The translations under genes and the position numbers were made by a program. This document shows, one piece after another, positions 23,692-33,611 of a DNA stretch of 64,000 bases (positions are counted from its first letter, which is position 1; every line of letters starts with the position of its first letter). Source of the stretch: Phytophthora sp. 'mugwort' (lineage: Eukaryota; Oomycota; Peronosporomycetes; Peronosporales; Peronosporaceae). The notes under the pieces are model-generated. The model saw only the letters and a program-made list of their open reading frames with translations. It had not been told where the DNA came from and searched no databases. The stretch covers positions 7,874,001-7,938,000 of the forward strand of contig JAUCEF010000005.1 in NCBI GenBank assembly GCA_033558025.1, in the 5' to 3' direction.

Positions 23692-24277
23692 ATGAGCGCT
23701 ATTCCAGATTTAGCTGCTTCATTGGGTAAGAAGTACAAGACAGCTGGTATGGGTGATATTACTGCGCTTGACATGAAAAAGCTATTTAGAGTGATTGTCC
23801 TTGGACCCTCTTTCAGTGGGAAAAACGACCTATGTTTTTTCATTCTCAAACATGCACCCCACGTATGAGCCCATTTAATGATTATTGCTCGTAATCCCCA
23901 CCAAGAACTGTATGAGTACCTTCGCGACAAGCTGGAAGATTTCATTATTTTCACTGATCCAGATACGCCTCCGAGCGTTGATCAAGTGCGTCGTACACCA
24001 TTAGGTTCCCATAAACCCGAACTTGTTATCAATAGACGATTACAGTAACGATAAGCTACTCCAGAAGAATGTCTTTTCCCACTATTATAGTCGTGGAAGA
24101 CACTTCAAGTTGAGTACCACATTCCTAAGCCACAGCTATTTTGCAACTGATAAGATGATACGACTGAGCAGTGAAGTTGTTGCTATTCTACGAGCAAATA
24201 GTAAAAGGGACTTGCAAATGAATGTCCGTGATTTCAATATAAATGGCATAGACGACAAAAATTATGATTGCCTATAA
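23692..24277 (+). pseudogene. genome-packaging ATPase (FtsK/A32 type), frameshifted
   Basis: Opens with MSAIPDLAASLGKKYKTAG and LDMKKLFRVIVLGPSFSGKN. GPSFSGK is the Walker A (P-loop) at about residue 38, with N where T/S normally closes the motif. The Walker B region follows a frameshift near 24030 (ELVI then DDYSNDKLLQKN). Then come LSTTFLSHSYFATDKMIRLS (sensor region) and VVAILRANSKRDLQM. A stop at ~23866 breaks the first part. In Polintons and related viruses this ATPase pumps DNA into preformed capsids. It lies next to the capsid genes, as usual. Confidence 0.8.
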
Positions 24278-24375
24278 TAAAGCAATATGACGAGGCGGAG
24301 ATCAAATCTTACTTGTAGACAGCGTGAAAAGTCAATATGATATAATTTTAATGAAGTGATCAATCCAGCTGATCT

Positions 24376-24915
24376 TTAAACTTGTTGATCGGTAAGCCAG
24401 CGTCGATGCTTCCGTGTTGCGTAATGCCTATTTCTCTCAATCCACCTGACATTGCTACCACATTCACATTCCAGTCTCTTCGACATTCTTTGTTTGATAG
24501 CTTTCATCTTATTATTGTAGTACCGCTTCTGAAACTCAATGCGCTGCTCTCTATTATTCTCATATTGGAGTATGTTGTGGGAACGCTTTTGTTCTTGACA
24601 CTGATTTGCTGTCTGATACGCCTTTCGGAAATTAACCGTGTGTTGGGCTCTATCAATTACTAATTGCTCAAATTCACACAACTGTCGCCGGTCCGTGATT
24701 TAATGCTCACTGATCTTTTCAATTTAAAAGTTTTCAATACCATGGGATTCAAAGTATTGGTAAATTGAGCAATCCACTCGTTCATCGATCCAGCGTTTAT
24801 TTATATATATATTTATACTTATGTTCCGCCCAATGAGTGGAAAGATTTTGTGTAGTCGAGCCAAGTGCACGATGCTCTCATCTGCATTGGCTATCTTATA
24901 TACACATCCAATCAT
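24376..24915 (-). pseudogene. GIY-YIG nuclease with Cys/His tail, broken
   Basis: First piece 24915-24724: MIGCVYKIANADESIV (GIY-type strand) and YQYFESHGIENF (the end of the GIY-YIG core). A stop falls where the intact relative at 26.7 kb continues. The second piece, 24681-24376, is Gln/Arg-rich and ends ECECGSNVRWIERNRHYATR then KHRRWL, a CxCG...H...H arrangement that could bind zinc. Selfish GIY-YIG nucleases of this build are common passengers in large DNA viruses and may have other roles in Polintons. Its order and tail match the copy at 26.7-27.4 kb. Confidence 0.65.
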
Positions 24916-24982
24916 ACCTACATAAATTATTAAACTTACTAGCGCTTATCGCTTAAATATGATCTTATGAATATAGCTTACA

Positions 24983-25847
24983 ATGTGTGCGAGTTTTATC
25001 ACTCTCGATTCCACGAACCTCGTTCAAGATGCGTACAACTCAACTTGGCGATACCGTTTCCCGGGTTCTGCTGCCGATTTTCGCAATGCTGTTTGCGCCG
25101 TTCAATCGATCAGCATGTACAACTCCGAATACAATATCGATGCGACCCAGTTCTGGAACAACACATTCGAAATCGAAGTACCTACGGGTGCTATAACATC
25201 CATTGTGAGTATCAATCTCTCGGATGATATTTACACGTACGCCGATATCAATCGAAGCATCCAGACTGTTCTCGTTGATACTGGTGCCTATCTCATTGAT
25301 CCATGTGGAAATAATATTTCTACATACAATTATCGGAAAATAGCGTATATTATGCTGCTCAGTTTGATTTCAGCGCTACTCCAACGACTCTACCTACTGT
25401 TGGAGGTACGTGGACTAGACCTACTACTGGTCTATATAGCTCCGGCGGTTCTGGGTTGTCTACTACTGTGCGCGTTCCGCGCCTGATCATCGATAATGCT
25501 AAGTTTGGAAAGGTTTACTGGATTGATTGTTGGAACATATTCATCGTCCCCTGCAACGGTTGCAAGCGATCAACTTTCGAACACGACCCCTCAGATCTAC
25601 CCTACGAGTTCATACATCGTACGATGCGATCTAATTAAGAATGAATACGTTGCGAGTGGCGATATTCTGAGTGCATTCGATCGAGGTGATGCATCGGTTG
25701 GACAGCTAATTAGCTACAAACCGAGTCAATAGCTTGGATGAACTGTCACAACGGTGCTCGTACGACGATTATGATCTCCATTTACAACCAGACTGATCAG
25801 AAGGTGAAGGTTCGAGATATTTCGGTCTCGATCATGCTTTTGCTTTG
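24983..25847 (+). pseudogene. minor capsid (penton) protein, single jelly-roll, frameshifted
   Basis: From the ATG at 24983: CASFITLDSTNLVQDAYNST, WRYRFPGSAADFRNAVCAVQ, SISMYNSEYNIDATQFWNNT and IYTYADINRSIQTVLV. This is the ordered pattern of Polinton penton N-termini. After frameshifts near 25340 and 25510 come LIIDNAKFGKV, NTTPQIYPTSSYIVRCDLI and GDILSAFDRGDASVGQLISY. One stop at 25732 is followed in frame by MISIYNQTDQKVKVRDISV up to 25847, the usual C-terminus. Penton proteins fill the five-fold vertices of the capsid and pair with the double jelly-roll MCP found at 27.8-29.6 kb. Confidence 0.8.
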
Positions 25848-25899
25848 ACAAAAAGATAAAGCCATTGCTTGTGTCTTTTTTAGCGCAATGAGGCGGAAG

Positions 25900-26642
25900 T
25901 TACAATCTAAAGCTCCCCGCTTGCATAGGCTTCTTCTTCATGGCACGGAGATTAGTTATATGATCGCGAGCTTCCTGAGAACCTATTGCAAATCTCTTTG
26001 CCTTCGGTTTGCCAACACCTACTCCATATCGACTGCGGACCTCACCTCGAAGAGATTTGATGAGGTCCCCATGTTCAGGTTTGGTAGCCTTGGAAAGCAG
26101 AAACTTCTCTCCGGCATCGACCGCATCAGTAATAATTCCCTTGCGCTTTGTGTAAGCGAGAGCACGTTTGGCCCCCTTCTTCACATCACTCATAGTTAGG
26201 CGTCCTCCTTCCTTATCGATATCATAAACCCCGATACCCGTCATGAAGAGGATAGCAGCTCTTGCGGGAACAGCGCCCTGGGGAGCGCCGAGTGCAGTTG
26301 CGAGAGCGGGATCTGCTGCTCCGCTAAGAATGCCAGAGTCTTTAGCAAATTAAATGCCTTTTTGATGCTCCCATATCTTTCCCCAGATACTGCCCCCGTG
26401 CATGCCTTCACCTTGCATATGTTTATAGGATATCCGATCTCCTTTTTAGTAATAGCCAATCGCATTCCTTTACCTGATTTATGAGCTCGAAGAGTTTTAG
26501 CATATGATTCAAGATGAAGATGAAGCGTAGCACCAGAACCACTCCACTCATCTTTAGTCAATGAGAGAGTACCAGACTTAAATGCCCTCTTGAGCTTTGC
26601 CTCTGGGATTGACGATGAAACTGGTAACTCTCTGAACGCCAT
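25900..26642 (-). pseudogene. basic structural/core-like Polinton protein, one frameshift
   Basis: Two overlapping minus-strand frames: 26642-26241 (MAFRELPVSSSIPEAKLKRA, AHKSGKGMRLAITKKEIG, GSIKKAFNLLKTLAF) and 26244-25900 (DVKKGAKRALAYTKRKGIIT, SLRGEVRSRYGVGVGKPKAK). The joint at ~26300-26240 is a single frame change, so this was probably one protein of about 245 residues. It is strongly basic, with GKG and KPKAKR patches. I recall similar proteins beside the penton gene in other Polintons and related viruses, where a DNA-condensing or internal capsid role is suspected. No enzymatic motif is seen. Confidence 0.5.
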
Positions 26643-26733
26643 GATTATATTATTTGTATAAACGAAAAACTGATTTTAATTTATCCGGAATGAAGCAGTT
26701 ATAATAATATAAGCATAAAAGTACATTTGTACT

Positions 26734-27400
26734 ATGATCGAATACATCTACCGCATTAATCATGTCGAAAGCGATATTCAGTATGTTGGATCGACGTTCA
26801 ACGAGTCTCGTAAGAGATGGCAAATGCATAAAAAACATTTTCAGCAGTGGTCTAATGATAAGCATGGTAAAGTTGCGATATACCCATTCTTTCAAGAGCA
26901 TGGCATTGACAAGTTTAAGCTCATTCTGATAAAAAGCTACGACGTCGTTGATCGTAAATATCTTGAAGAATATGAGCAATTGTGGATTTCGAAGCTAAAT
27001 TGTGTGATAAATAACCCCTTTCGTATCAACAAATTGTATCGGAATCTATACTTACAAGAAAATAGTTATTTAAAAAATATTATTTTTTTATTGTTTTTTA
27101 TCCTAATACATTAGGTCATCCTGATAATTATGTTGAAGCAAATCCAATGAAAACACCTTTACATATTGTTTCAGAGTGGTATGTTTTAGAGAGAGGCAGT
27201 TCATGCTCAGCGAAAGCAATATTACGAAAATACTAAAGAATCTCAATTACCAGTAAGAGCAATCTATGGTAGGCAATACTTTGAAGCTAATCGCGATACG
27301 ATAAATGCAAAAAAGAAAAACGTATCAAAAGTAACTGCGAATATGGTGGTAGATTCACGAACACCACTAAAGCTCGTCATTTAATATTCGGAGAAGCATA
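26734..27400 (+). pseudogene. GIY-YIG nuclease, core intact, tail broken
   Basis: The core is open: MIEYIYRINHVESDIQYVGS (GIY and YIG strands; IYRI...YVGST), then a conserved Arg in NESRKRWQMHKKHF, and FFQEHGIDKFKLIL with a Glu-containing helix YLEEYEQLW. After the stop at ~27112 further traces read FEANRDTINAKKK and TTKARHLIFGE (27280-27400). They correspond to the CxCG...H tail of the 24.4-24.9 kb copy. The catalytic Arg and Glu are present in the open part (27114 end). It lies between the basic protein and the protease genes. Confidence 0.75.
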
Positions 27401-27445
27401 AACATTGGCTAACTCAATACAGTTAAGTTCAAATCCTTGAATCGA

Positions 27446-27755
27446 TTAAATAGACTCATCTTTTTTTGTTGCAGGACAGGAAGAGCATACACCATATACC
27501 ACAGTAATTACCGTATGCTCCTTGATATTGTTTAGGGTTGTATCTACCGATTCCATACTTTGTCGGAGCTGCTTCGCCCATCGAGTCGAAAATTCGCCAT
27601 CGTGTACCGCTTGCCAGTGTCCTAGTACGTATCTTTTTTGGGATCGGTTTCGATATTTCACTCGATTCGAATATATTATCCAGATGAACTCCTAATCGAT
27701 CCGCTCATTCAACTAGATCATGATCGCTGATGATTGGCTTAATGAGATGAGCCAT
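27446..27755 (-). pseudogene. adenain-like maturation cysteine protease, internally deleted
   Basis: From the ATG at 27755: MAHLIKPIISDHDLVE, then LGVHLDNIFESSE, the typical start of Polinton proteases. The C-terminal part reads RIFDSMGEAAPTKYG followed by YQGAYGNYCGIWCMLFLS. The Gln (oxyanion) and Cys nucleophile are in the QYQ...CGIWC segment, and FDSMG corresponds to the conserved FDSFG. About 100 residues remain of a usual ~200; the middle, which would hold the catalytic His, is missing. The protein has in-frame stops. In intact elements it cleaves capsid-associated proteins during maturation at (M/I/L)xGx-G sites. Confidence 0.7.
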
Positions 27756-27799
27756 AATATTTAATTTCAATGAAAGTATATTAGAATCCATATAGATTC

Positions 27800-29552
27800 A
27801 ACGAATAGCGAATCTCAACTATCCGACCAACATTGTACCAGAGCTCGCTCAAGAGCGACCTGGAGATCAAGGTATCTTCCGGTAAGCGAGTACCCTTCGT
27901 AATCGATCTCAATCAGGGGATTGTATCAGAATGTAGTCATTATTATTGATGCTACTGCCCAGCTGAATGGGAGTGAAGGATTCGCTTTTCTTCGCGATGC
28001 CTACATCGTGCTACCGTACAAGGTCTCGATGAAGAACGGTAGTACTGCCCAAACTCTACCAGCTTACCGCTTCTGTTCTACGCTCAAATGCGGTAACTGG
28101 AATGTAATCGATAGCATGTCGCTTGAACTCAACGGGAAGACCGTTGTGAGTATGGCTGACTACAAGCTGTTTTGGAACAATATCCGAGCTCAGATAAGCT
28201 ACAATCCTCAGTATGTTGAGAAACATGGAGACGAGTCGTTCCTTTATCCGGATGCCGATCAGGTCAGTCCTGTATAGTTTTGCTACATCATCTACTACGG
28301 GAGATGGTTAAACTAATACTACTGCCTTCTCATCTTGGTTTGCTACTACTGGCCATCTCGTGGCGCCTCTATCGTTAGTGATGGTCTTGTAAAGCGTCTA
28401 TCGTCGAACCCTCCTAACGCTGGATCTGATTTCTCCACGTCGTGGCTTTCACTTGGTGCGGCTACAGCTTCTACTATAATCTTAAATCAATTGGCGCGTG
28501 ATGCCTTCGTAGCTGGTGCTGCTACTGCTAACGCGATCATGGGAGCGTGGGACTACATGCTCAAGATCAAGCTAACTGATCTACATCCCATTTTCAAGGA
28601 GCTAGACCTCATGGCGAACCCTCAGATCCGCCTACGCTTCCGTGTCAACCAGGGTACTTCCATTATTCTGTCGACGCATCGAAGCGTATGCTTCTCACCA
28701 GCACCACTCTCGCAAGTGGCAATACCTGTCCGGTGATGGTTTTTGCTTCATTGACTGGCAATCCCATGGCTGGTGTCCTGGTTGCTTCTGCCGGGTTCAA
28801 TATTGCTTGGGGTGTTGTCGTCAATGCCCTTGAACCTTCAATTGATAGTACTTATATGCCATTCACCACTTCTCGTCTTTATGTACCGTTCGTCCATTTT
28901 GAACCCTCAGGCAATCATTTCCAAGCCTGTGAAGAAGATCCGCTTTAATGATTGCTACGCACAATGGTTCTATCAGCGAGCTGGTGTACGAAAGCAATCG
29001 ACTCAACACCATGGTGCTTTCGATCTACAGTTATCAGCTTCTGCTAAGAATGCTAAATATGTCATCCTCCTCCCTTTCGCCGAGCAGACTGGCAATTTCG
29101 CTTCTGCTACTGTACAGGAGTTTCAAAGTCATTTTGATTCGGCTCCCTGGATGCTTCACCCTGGTTCGTGTATCTGCAACTTCAATGTCCGCATTGGCTC
29201 CCACCAAACCTTCGACATCAGTCATGACTATGATTTTCACCACTTCACAAACGATTGCGAAATCGCTTCAATTAACGATGATCTGACTCCTGAGCTCGTG
29301 AATGGTCTTCTTGATTACCAGGCATGGTCGCTGACTAACCTCGTTCTCGTTGCTGACATTAGCCGCCTAACGGAGCGTGATGTTCCGCAAGCGTGATGTT
29401 CCGCAAGCAATTCAGGTCCAGGGCACGAACGCTGGATGCCAGGCACCAATATGTTGGTCCTTGTGGTGAGCGAGCAGGAGCTAAGCTATGATCGTCTTAC
29501 AGAGGAAGTAATCGATTATACCACAGCTTCGAAAAAAAACTCAATAGCTTAG
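27800..29552 (+). pseudogene. major capsid protein, double jelly-roll, frameshifted
   Basis: Pieces in order: SLKSDLEIKVSSGKRVPFVI (27850), AFLRDAYIVLPYKVSMKNG (~27985), CGNWNVIDSMSLELNGKTVV and SMADYKLFWNNIRAQISY (28090-28200). Then MLKIKLTDLHPIFKELDLM (28557) and NPQIRLRFRVNQGTS, the strongly conserved Polinton MCP block. The second jelly roll follows after a frameshift: KIRFNDCYAQWFYQRAG, YVILLPFAEQTGNFASATVQ, PELVNGLLDYQAWSLTNLVL (29290-29350) and VSEQELSYDRLT (~29475). Breaks lie near 27950, 28275, 28690 and 28940; a short duplicated GTGATGTTCCGCAAGC at 29378-29411 adds another. The protein forms trimeric capsomers of the icosahedral shell. Confidence 0.87.
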
Positions 29553-29690
29553 CCCAATTCTTGATGTAGTTTAGGACACTTCTCAATAACGAATTGACTC
29601 TTACGAAGCCATTTGATATAGTTCGAATCCATTCGACTAATCTGCTTGAGGGCCGTACCGCGATATTTTTGCACCAAGCCATCATATATG
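29549..29690 (-). CDS. small ORF resembling the YKG...YIKWL (DUF3820-like) family
   Basis: A short minus-strand frame reads QKYRGTALKQISRMDSNYI then KWLRKSQFVIEKC, ending at the TAA 29551-29549. The pattern (K/R)YxGxxLxxIxxxDxxYxxWL is that of the DUF3820-like proteins, often found near nucleases and in viruses. No ATG is visible at the beginning, so the start may be lost. Tail to tail with the MCP gene. Confidence 0.4.
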
Positions 29691-29699
29691 AGTTATATC

Positions 29700-30250
29700 A
29701 TCGCTAATAAACTTGGAGTGGAGGAATATCTTAATTCCTCACTAATATTTAGACTGGGTTGGTTGAATATCCATCGACAATAACCAGGATCAGAAGTATA
29801 CACTTCTTCGATTTTGGAGCCCTTGTATTTTCAAAAGTTTGTTCGCTCGACATATTATTATTGGGTGCATCTATATACATAGCCTCTTATATTTTGAGAA
29901 AAAAATTATTTAATTATGAAACTCAGAGGAATCCTGTAAAACTCATAATATATTTCTGAAATTCATAAATTATCATGAAATTCAGAATTGTTAGCTTAAT
30001 CACTTCGAATTAAATTATTTGGTGGTTCTTTGTTATTTAAATGTTTACCCTTATTGTATCTACTATATATCGAGCCGCATTCACATGAATCTTTCTTCTC
30101 GAGTCGTACTTTCTGGGAGGTTATTGAGATTATCTTCCACAATTCAAAATGAATGCTCGCGGTTGTTTATGCATTTGGTATTGTTTATAACCACTTGCTT
30201 ATGCTCATAGATATCGATACTGTTTGTGATCTCATGCTCGCTGATCAATT
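29700..30250. other. AT-rich Polinton flank, no gene recognised
   Basis: Very AT-rich, with short frames only. No capsid, nuclease or transposase motif seen on either strand. Composition matches the Polinton, not the DNA beyond 30.75 kb. Confidence 0.4.
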
Positions 30251-30445
30251 TTATATATTAAAACTATCGACTCCACCATTTTTAAAATGATCATAAATTG
30301 TACGAAACGACTTGCCAGTTCTTAACCATGCGGTGTAATTACCTCTAACACCATTCCAATATAACTGTTGTGGTTTTTGATTGATCTCCCAATGAAAACG
30401 ATAAATTCGTTTTGTTCGAAATTTTATAGGTATGAATTTTTTCAT
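30251..30445 (-). pseudogene. possible third GIY-YIG remnant
   Basis: A 64-codon frame begins with a Lys/Arg-rich leader, then IYRFHWEINQ (GIY-like strand) and NGVRGNYTAWLRTGKSF. It ends IYDHFKNGGVDSFNI, close to the 'YxxFxxxGxxxF' end of the GIY-YIG core seen at 24.7 and 26.9 kb. The YIG strand and the Arg helix are not clear, so the call is tentative. Confidence 0.35.
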
Positions 30446-30739
30446 TATACTTTATACCTATATATTTATCTATCAGGATGGAACGTCTTTATATTTTTGA
30501 TCCTGATCTTTTGGATAACTTCATATAGTCACAATATTGTGTCTTATATACACTTAATTATGCACCTTTACATATTTCGATATCAGGACCTTTTGAGAAC
30601 AAAAAATATGAATCTTTGCATATTGGCTATCGACAGGGGTTGCCTAAATTATATAGGGTTTTATCCATTTGCTAATTCATGGGTTAAACATTGTTTTAGG
30701 ACATCCAGATGAAATTATAAAAACAGCCCCGACTGTGTA

Positions 30740-31340
30740 GTGTAAACCACTACCATCGCCATCGCCATCTCTAATCCACTCGTCACCGAGGCCCACCAGC
30801 ATGTTGTGCAACACACATAGCCGACACCCACCGAAGTAACCTCTCCACATCCTTATTTTTGTTTATTTGAATACGTAATTCTTTCAGTGATGCCCACCTG
30901 CCCTTTAACACGCCAATGGTATGCTCGTTTACTACTCGAACATGCGCAAGGCACGTATGGAACACCGTAATATCATTTCCTTTCATGTTCTTGCGGTAAG
31001 CAGGGACGACGGTGTTGTGCACACGATCAGCCGGATATGCAGAGTCAGCGATCAGATATTCACCATTGGAAAAGAATGGGGCTTGTTGCGGTCTTGAGTG
31101 GTTCATTTTGCTGTACACGGTGCTGTCACCACAGGACCCAGGCCATCCAGCGTAAATGCGATGATCCGTCGTTTATCGTCGCAAACGACCTGCCGTTGAT
31201 ACTATAGCGGCCCTTCCTATCGAAATAAATATCACCGTCGAACGGGTTTTTTTGAGCGAGCGGGAAAATCGTATCATCTATAAAACCCACGCAGCCCTTG
31301 AAACCGCTAGGTCGTCAATAGGTGTATCCAATGAAAGCAT
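30740..31340 (-). pseudogene. Harbinger transposase, copy A C-terminal part, internally deleted
   Basis: Minus-strand frame 31118-30783: KMNHSRPQQAPFFSNGEYLI, ADSAYPADRVHNTV (an Asp of the DDE triad region), VRVVNEHTIGVLKGRWASL (conserved Glu region) and MCVAQHAGG. Upstream (31300-31150) broken traces GDIYFDR and GRYSI belong to the first catalytic region. Compared with copy B, about 460 nt between the DDLA segment and the CVGFID segment are missing. It mirrors copy B. Confidence 0.78.
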
Positions 31341-31640
31341 TTCACCCCCCAAAATTTAAAGCGCATCCATTGGCAGCTCCCCATCCGTTGCGAGGGCATC
31401 CAGCAAGAAAAGGCCATCGTAGTCCCCGTCATCGAGTGTTGCAGCGGTCATAGCGCTGATGATGCCGCCAATGAGCTGCTGTCGATGTGATCTGCGCGGC
31501 ATGGCGGGAAAGTGCAAAACACCACCGCTTCTTTTGAGTTCTGAGCTTCATATTGTGTCGTGTTTCGGATATAATTTCAAGGCATGTCGGAAAAAATTTG
31601 TTGCCCATAAGTCCATTCTGACCCCCCCCCCGCATTGGAT
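31340..31640 (-). pseudogene. Harbinger transposase N-terminal fragment (spacer of fold-back)
   Basis: The minus-strand reading contains RRSHRQQLIGGIISAMTAAT, DYDGLFLLDALATDGELP and MDALNFGG. The fragment at 34.9-35.1 kb has RRSHRQQLIADIISAMT and FLLDALATDGGGLPLDA, so both are N-termini of the same family. It sits between copy A and copy B, forming the spacer of the inverted pair. A 10-C run (31621-31630) marks its outer edge. Confidence 0.6.
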
Positions 31641-32660
31641 ACACCTATCGACGACCTAGCGGAGGTACTGGCGGGATTGAAAGCCATCGCTATTTCAGTC
31701 CACGCCAGCTTTATGCAAAGCGCCGTGACTTTGCGAAGAACTACTTCGCTCCTTGCCGGAAACCAGCTTCAGACAGCTCACGCGAATGTCGAAGCTAGCA
31801 CTCCAGTTCGTTCTATCTGAAATCAATGGGCACTCCGTTTTTCAAAACAAGAGCAGCTATGGACAAGCAGACATCAGGCTGCAGCTTGAAGTTACTTTAG
31901 ATCGCCTCGGCAATTATGGAAACGGTGCATCTATGGGTAGAAACGCTGAAACTTTGTGGGTTCGTTAGCGCTCTCAATTGAGCGTGTACTGCATGCGCTG
32001 ATACTCTTGCATGGAAGTAGGTCGTGAGGCCAAACCGATACCAGCGCAAACGATGTCAAGATGGATGGCAGCGAAGGACTTCATGGGCTGCGTGGGTTTT
32101 ATAGATTTTCCCACTCTCTCAAAAAAACCCGTTCGACGGTGATATTTATTTCGATAGGAAGGGCCGCTATAGTATCAACGGCAGGTCGTTTGGGACGATA
32201 AACGACGGATCATCGCATTTACGGTGGATGGCCTGGGTCCTGTGGTGACAGCACCGTGTACAGCAAAATGAACCACTCAAGACCGCAACAAGCCCCATTC
32301 TTTTCCAATGGTGAATATCTGATCGCTGACTCTGCATATCCGGCTGATCGTGTGCACAACACCGTCGTCCCTGCTTACCGCAAGAACATGAAAGGAAATG
32401 ATATTACGGTGTTCCATACGTGCCTTGCGCATGTTCGAGTAGTAAACGAGCATACCATTGGCGTGTTAAAGGACAGGTGGGCATCACTGAAAGAATTACG
32501 TATTCAAATAAACAAAAATAAGGATGTGGAGAGGTTACTTCGGTGGGTGTCGGCTATGTGTGCTGCACAACATGCTGGTGGGCCTCGGTGACGAGTGGAT
32601 TAGAGATGGCGATGGCGATTGTTCGGACGACGATGGCGAGAAGAACGCCACTGCATACTG
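31632..32660 (+). pseudogene. Harbinger transposase, copy B
   Basis: Starts abruptly at TTGGATACACCTATCGACGA and reads PIDDLAEVLAGLKAIAIS, then FRQLTRMSKLALQFVLSEI (31770) and YGQADIRLQLEVTLDRLGNY. Broken traces near 32100-32200 (CVGFID, GDIYFDRKGRYSING) hold the first catalytic Asp region. The final frame 32256-32591 is almost identical to copy A (one Gly-to-Asp and one Val-to-Ala change in 111 residues). It contains YLIADSAYPADRV and VVNEHTIGVLKDRW. Stops and frameshifts occur between these blocks. Confidence 0.8.
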
Positions 32661-33600
32661 AGGAATTTCAGCAAGTGCCAACTCCCTAATTAACGAGTGC
32701 ACATGAGAAAGTGAGAAGCTGCCGTGAACGTTCCTCTTTTGGCATATATCCGACGGTCGGTCAGGCAGCCTTGGGCCCAGACGCATTTAACTCGAACTTG
32801 ATGTTCCTGAGGGGCTCCAGGTTCAAAACGAGGTCGCCGAATCCCTTCGGCAGATGGCTCGGGACGCCGTTCGGGTACCTGTTGGGCGGGAGCTTATCCG
32901 CAAACGTAACATACAGCCGTCAGAAGAAAGCAGCGGCAGCGAGGGTGATCTCGAAAAAGATGATGACCCATACGTGTTTTGGCGTCGGCTGAAAAAGAGT
33001 GTGATCGGTAAGGGTAAAACAAATGGTGAAATACTCTGGTACCGAGAAAATTTCACGCGTTAGTAAACGCAAATAGGACGATATCAATGTGAGTTCAGTA
33101 AGCACGGACCCCGAACTCAGGCTTGACTTGACTTTACGAGCGCTTGTGATGGTGATCGGATGGGGCAAGTCATTCGCACAATGGGGCGTTGACTCTCGAC
33201 GTCACTTCCCGGTCCTTCAACAAGCACTAAACAGCAAGGTGCGTTGCTGTTCTCAGACTCGTATGTATTGGCTTCATGCCCACCGCCTGGTCAAGATTAA
33301 AGCACACAGGAAATAAATATTAGCTTGCATATAGTATTCAGGAAGGCGTACTGACACTCACCATTAAACGTTGGCGCAAAATGCGAAGGTACTCTTCAAT
33401 ATCAGCTGCCGATTTACCTGGTTAACCAAAGCCATCAAAAATTCATGTCAATTAGTTGAATTTTGCTCGCGCTTATTCTCATTTAACTCACGAAGCCATC
33501 GGCTTACCAGTCAGTTGTTTTTGCATCATTGTCGATTTCCGTCTGATCAACGAGTTTCTAGTCTTGGTGTTCTCCGCGTAAACCAGCGTAATAATAGACG
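32661..33600. other. unassigned region between transposon remnants
   Basis: A plus-strand frame (32854-33063) reads MARDAVRVPVGRELIRKRNI then an acidic Ser/Glu linker, with a related upstream reading in another frame (VQNEVAESLRQ). It could be part of a gene or of the Harbinger-associated ORF family; no family is recognised. The remainder to 33600 has only short frames. Confidence 0.35.
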
Positions 33601-33611
33601 CCTTCGTCTCT

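Larger units (their letters stand above)
12800..30720. mobile_element. Polinton/Maverick (integrated virus-like element), degenerate
   Basis: About 18 kb, the usual Polinton size, clearly more AT-rich than the DNA on either side. Recognised genes in order: capping enzyme (+), DNA polymerase B (+), integrase with chromodomain (+), several unknown ORFs (+), S74-type fiber (-), packaging ATPase (+), GIY-YIG (-), penton (+), small basic protein (-), GIY-YIG (+), adenain-like protease (-), major capsid protein (+), small ORF (-), and a possible third GIY-YIG (-). The set PolB, integrase, protease, ATPase, MCP and penton is diagnostic for Polintons. Terminal inverted repeats were not found: the left side abuts a PiggyBac remnant and the right side a Harbinger remnant, so one or both ends may be lost. 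Almost every gene has frameshifts, so this is an old insertion. Confidence 0.88.
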
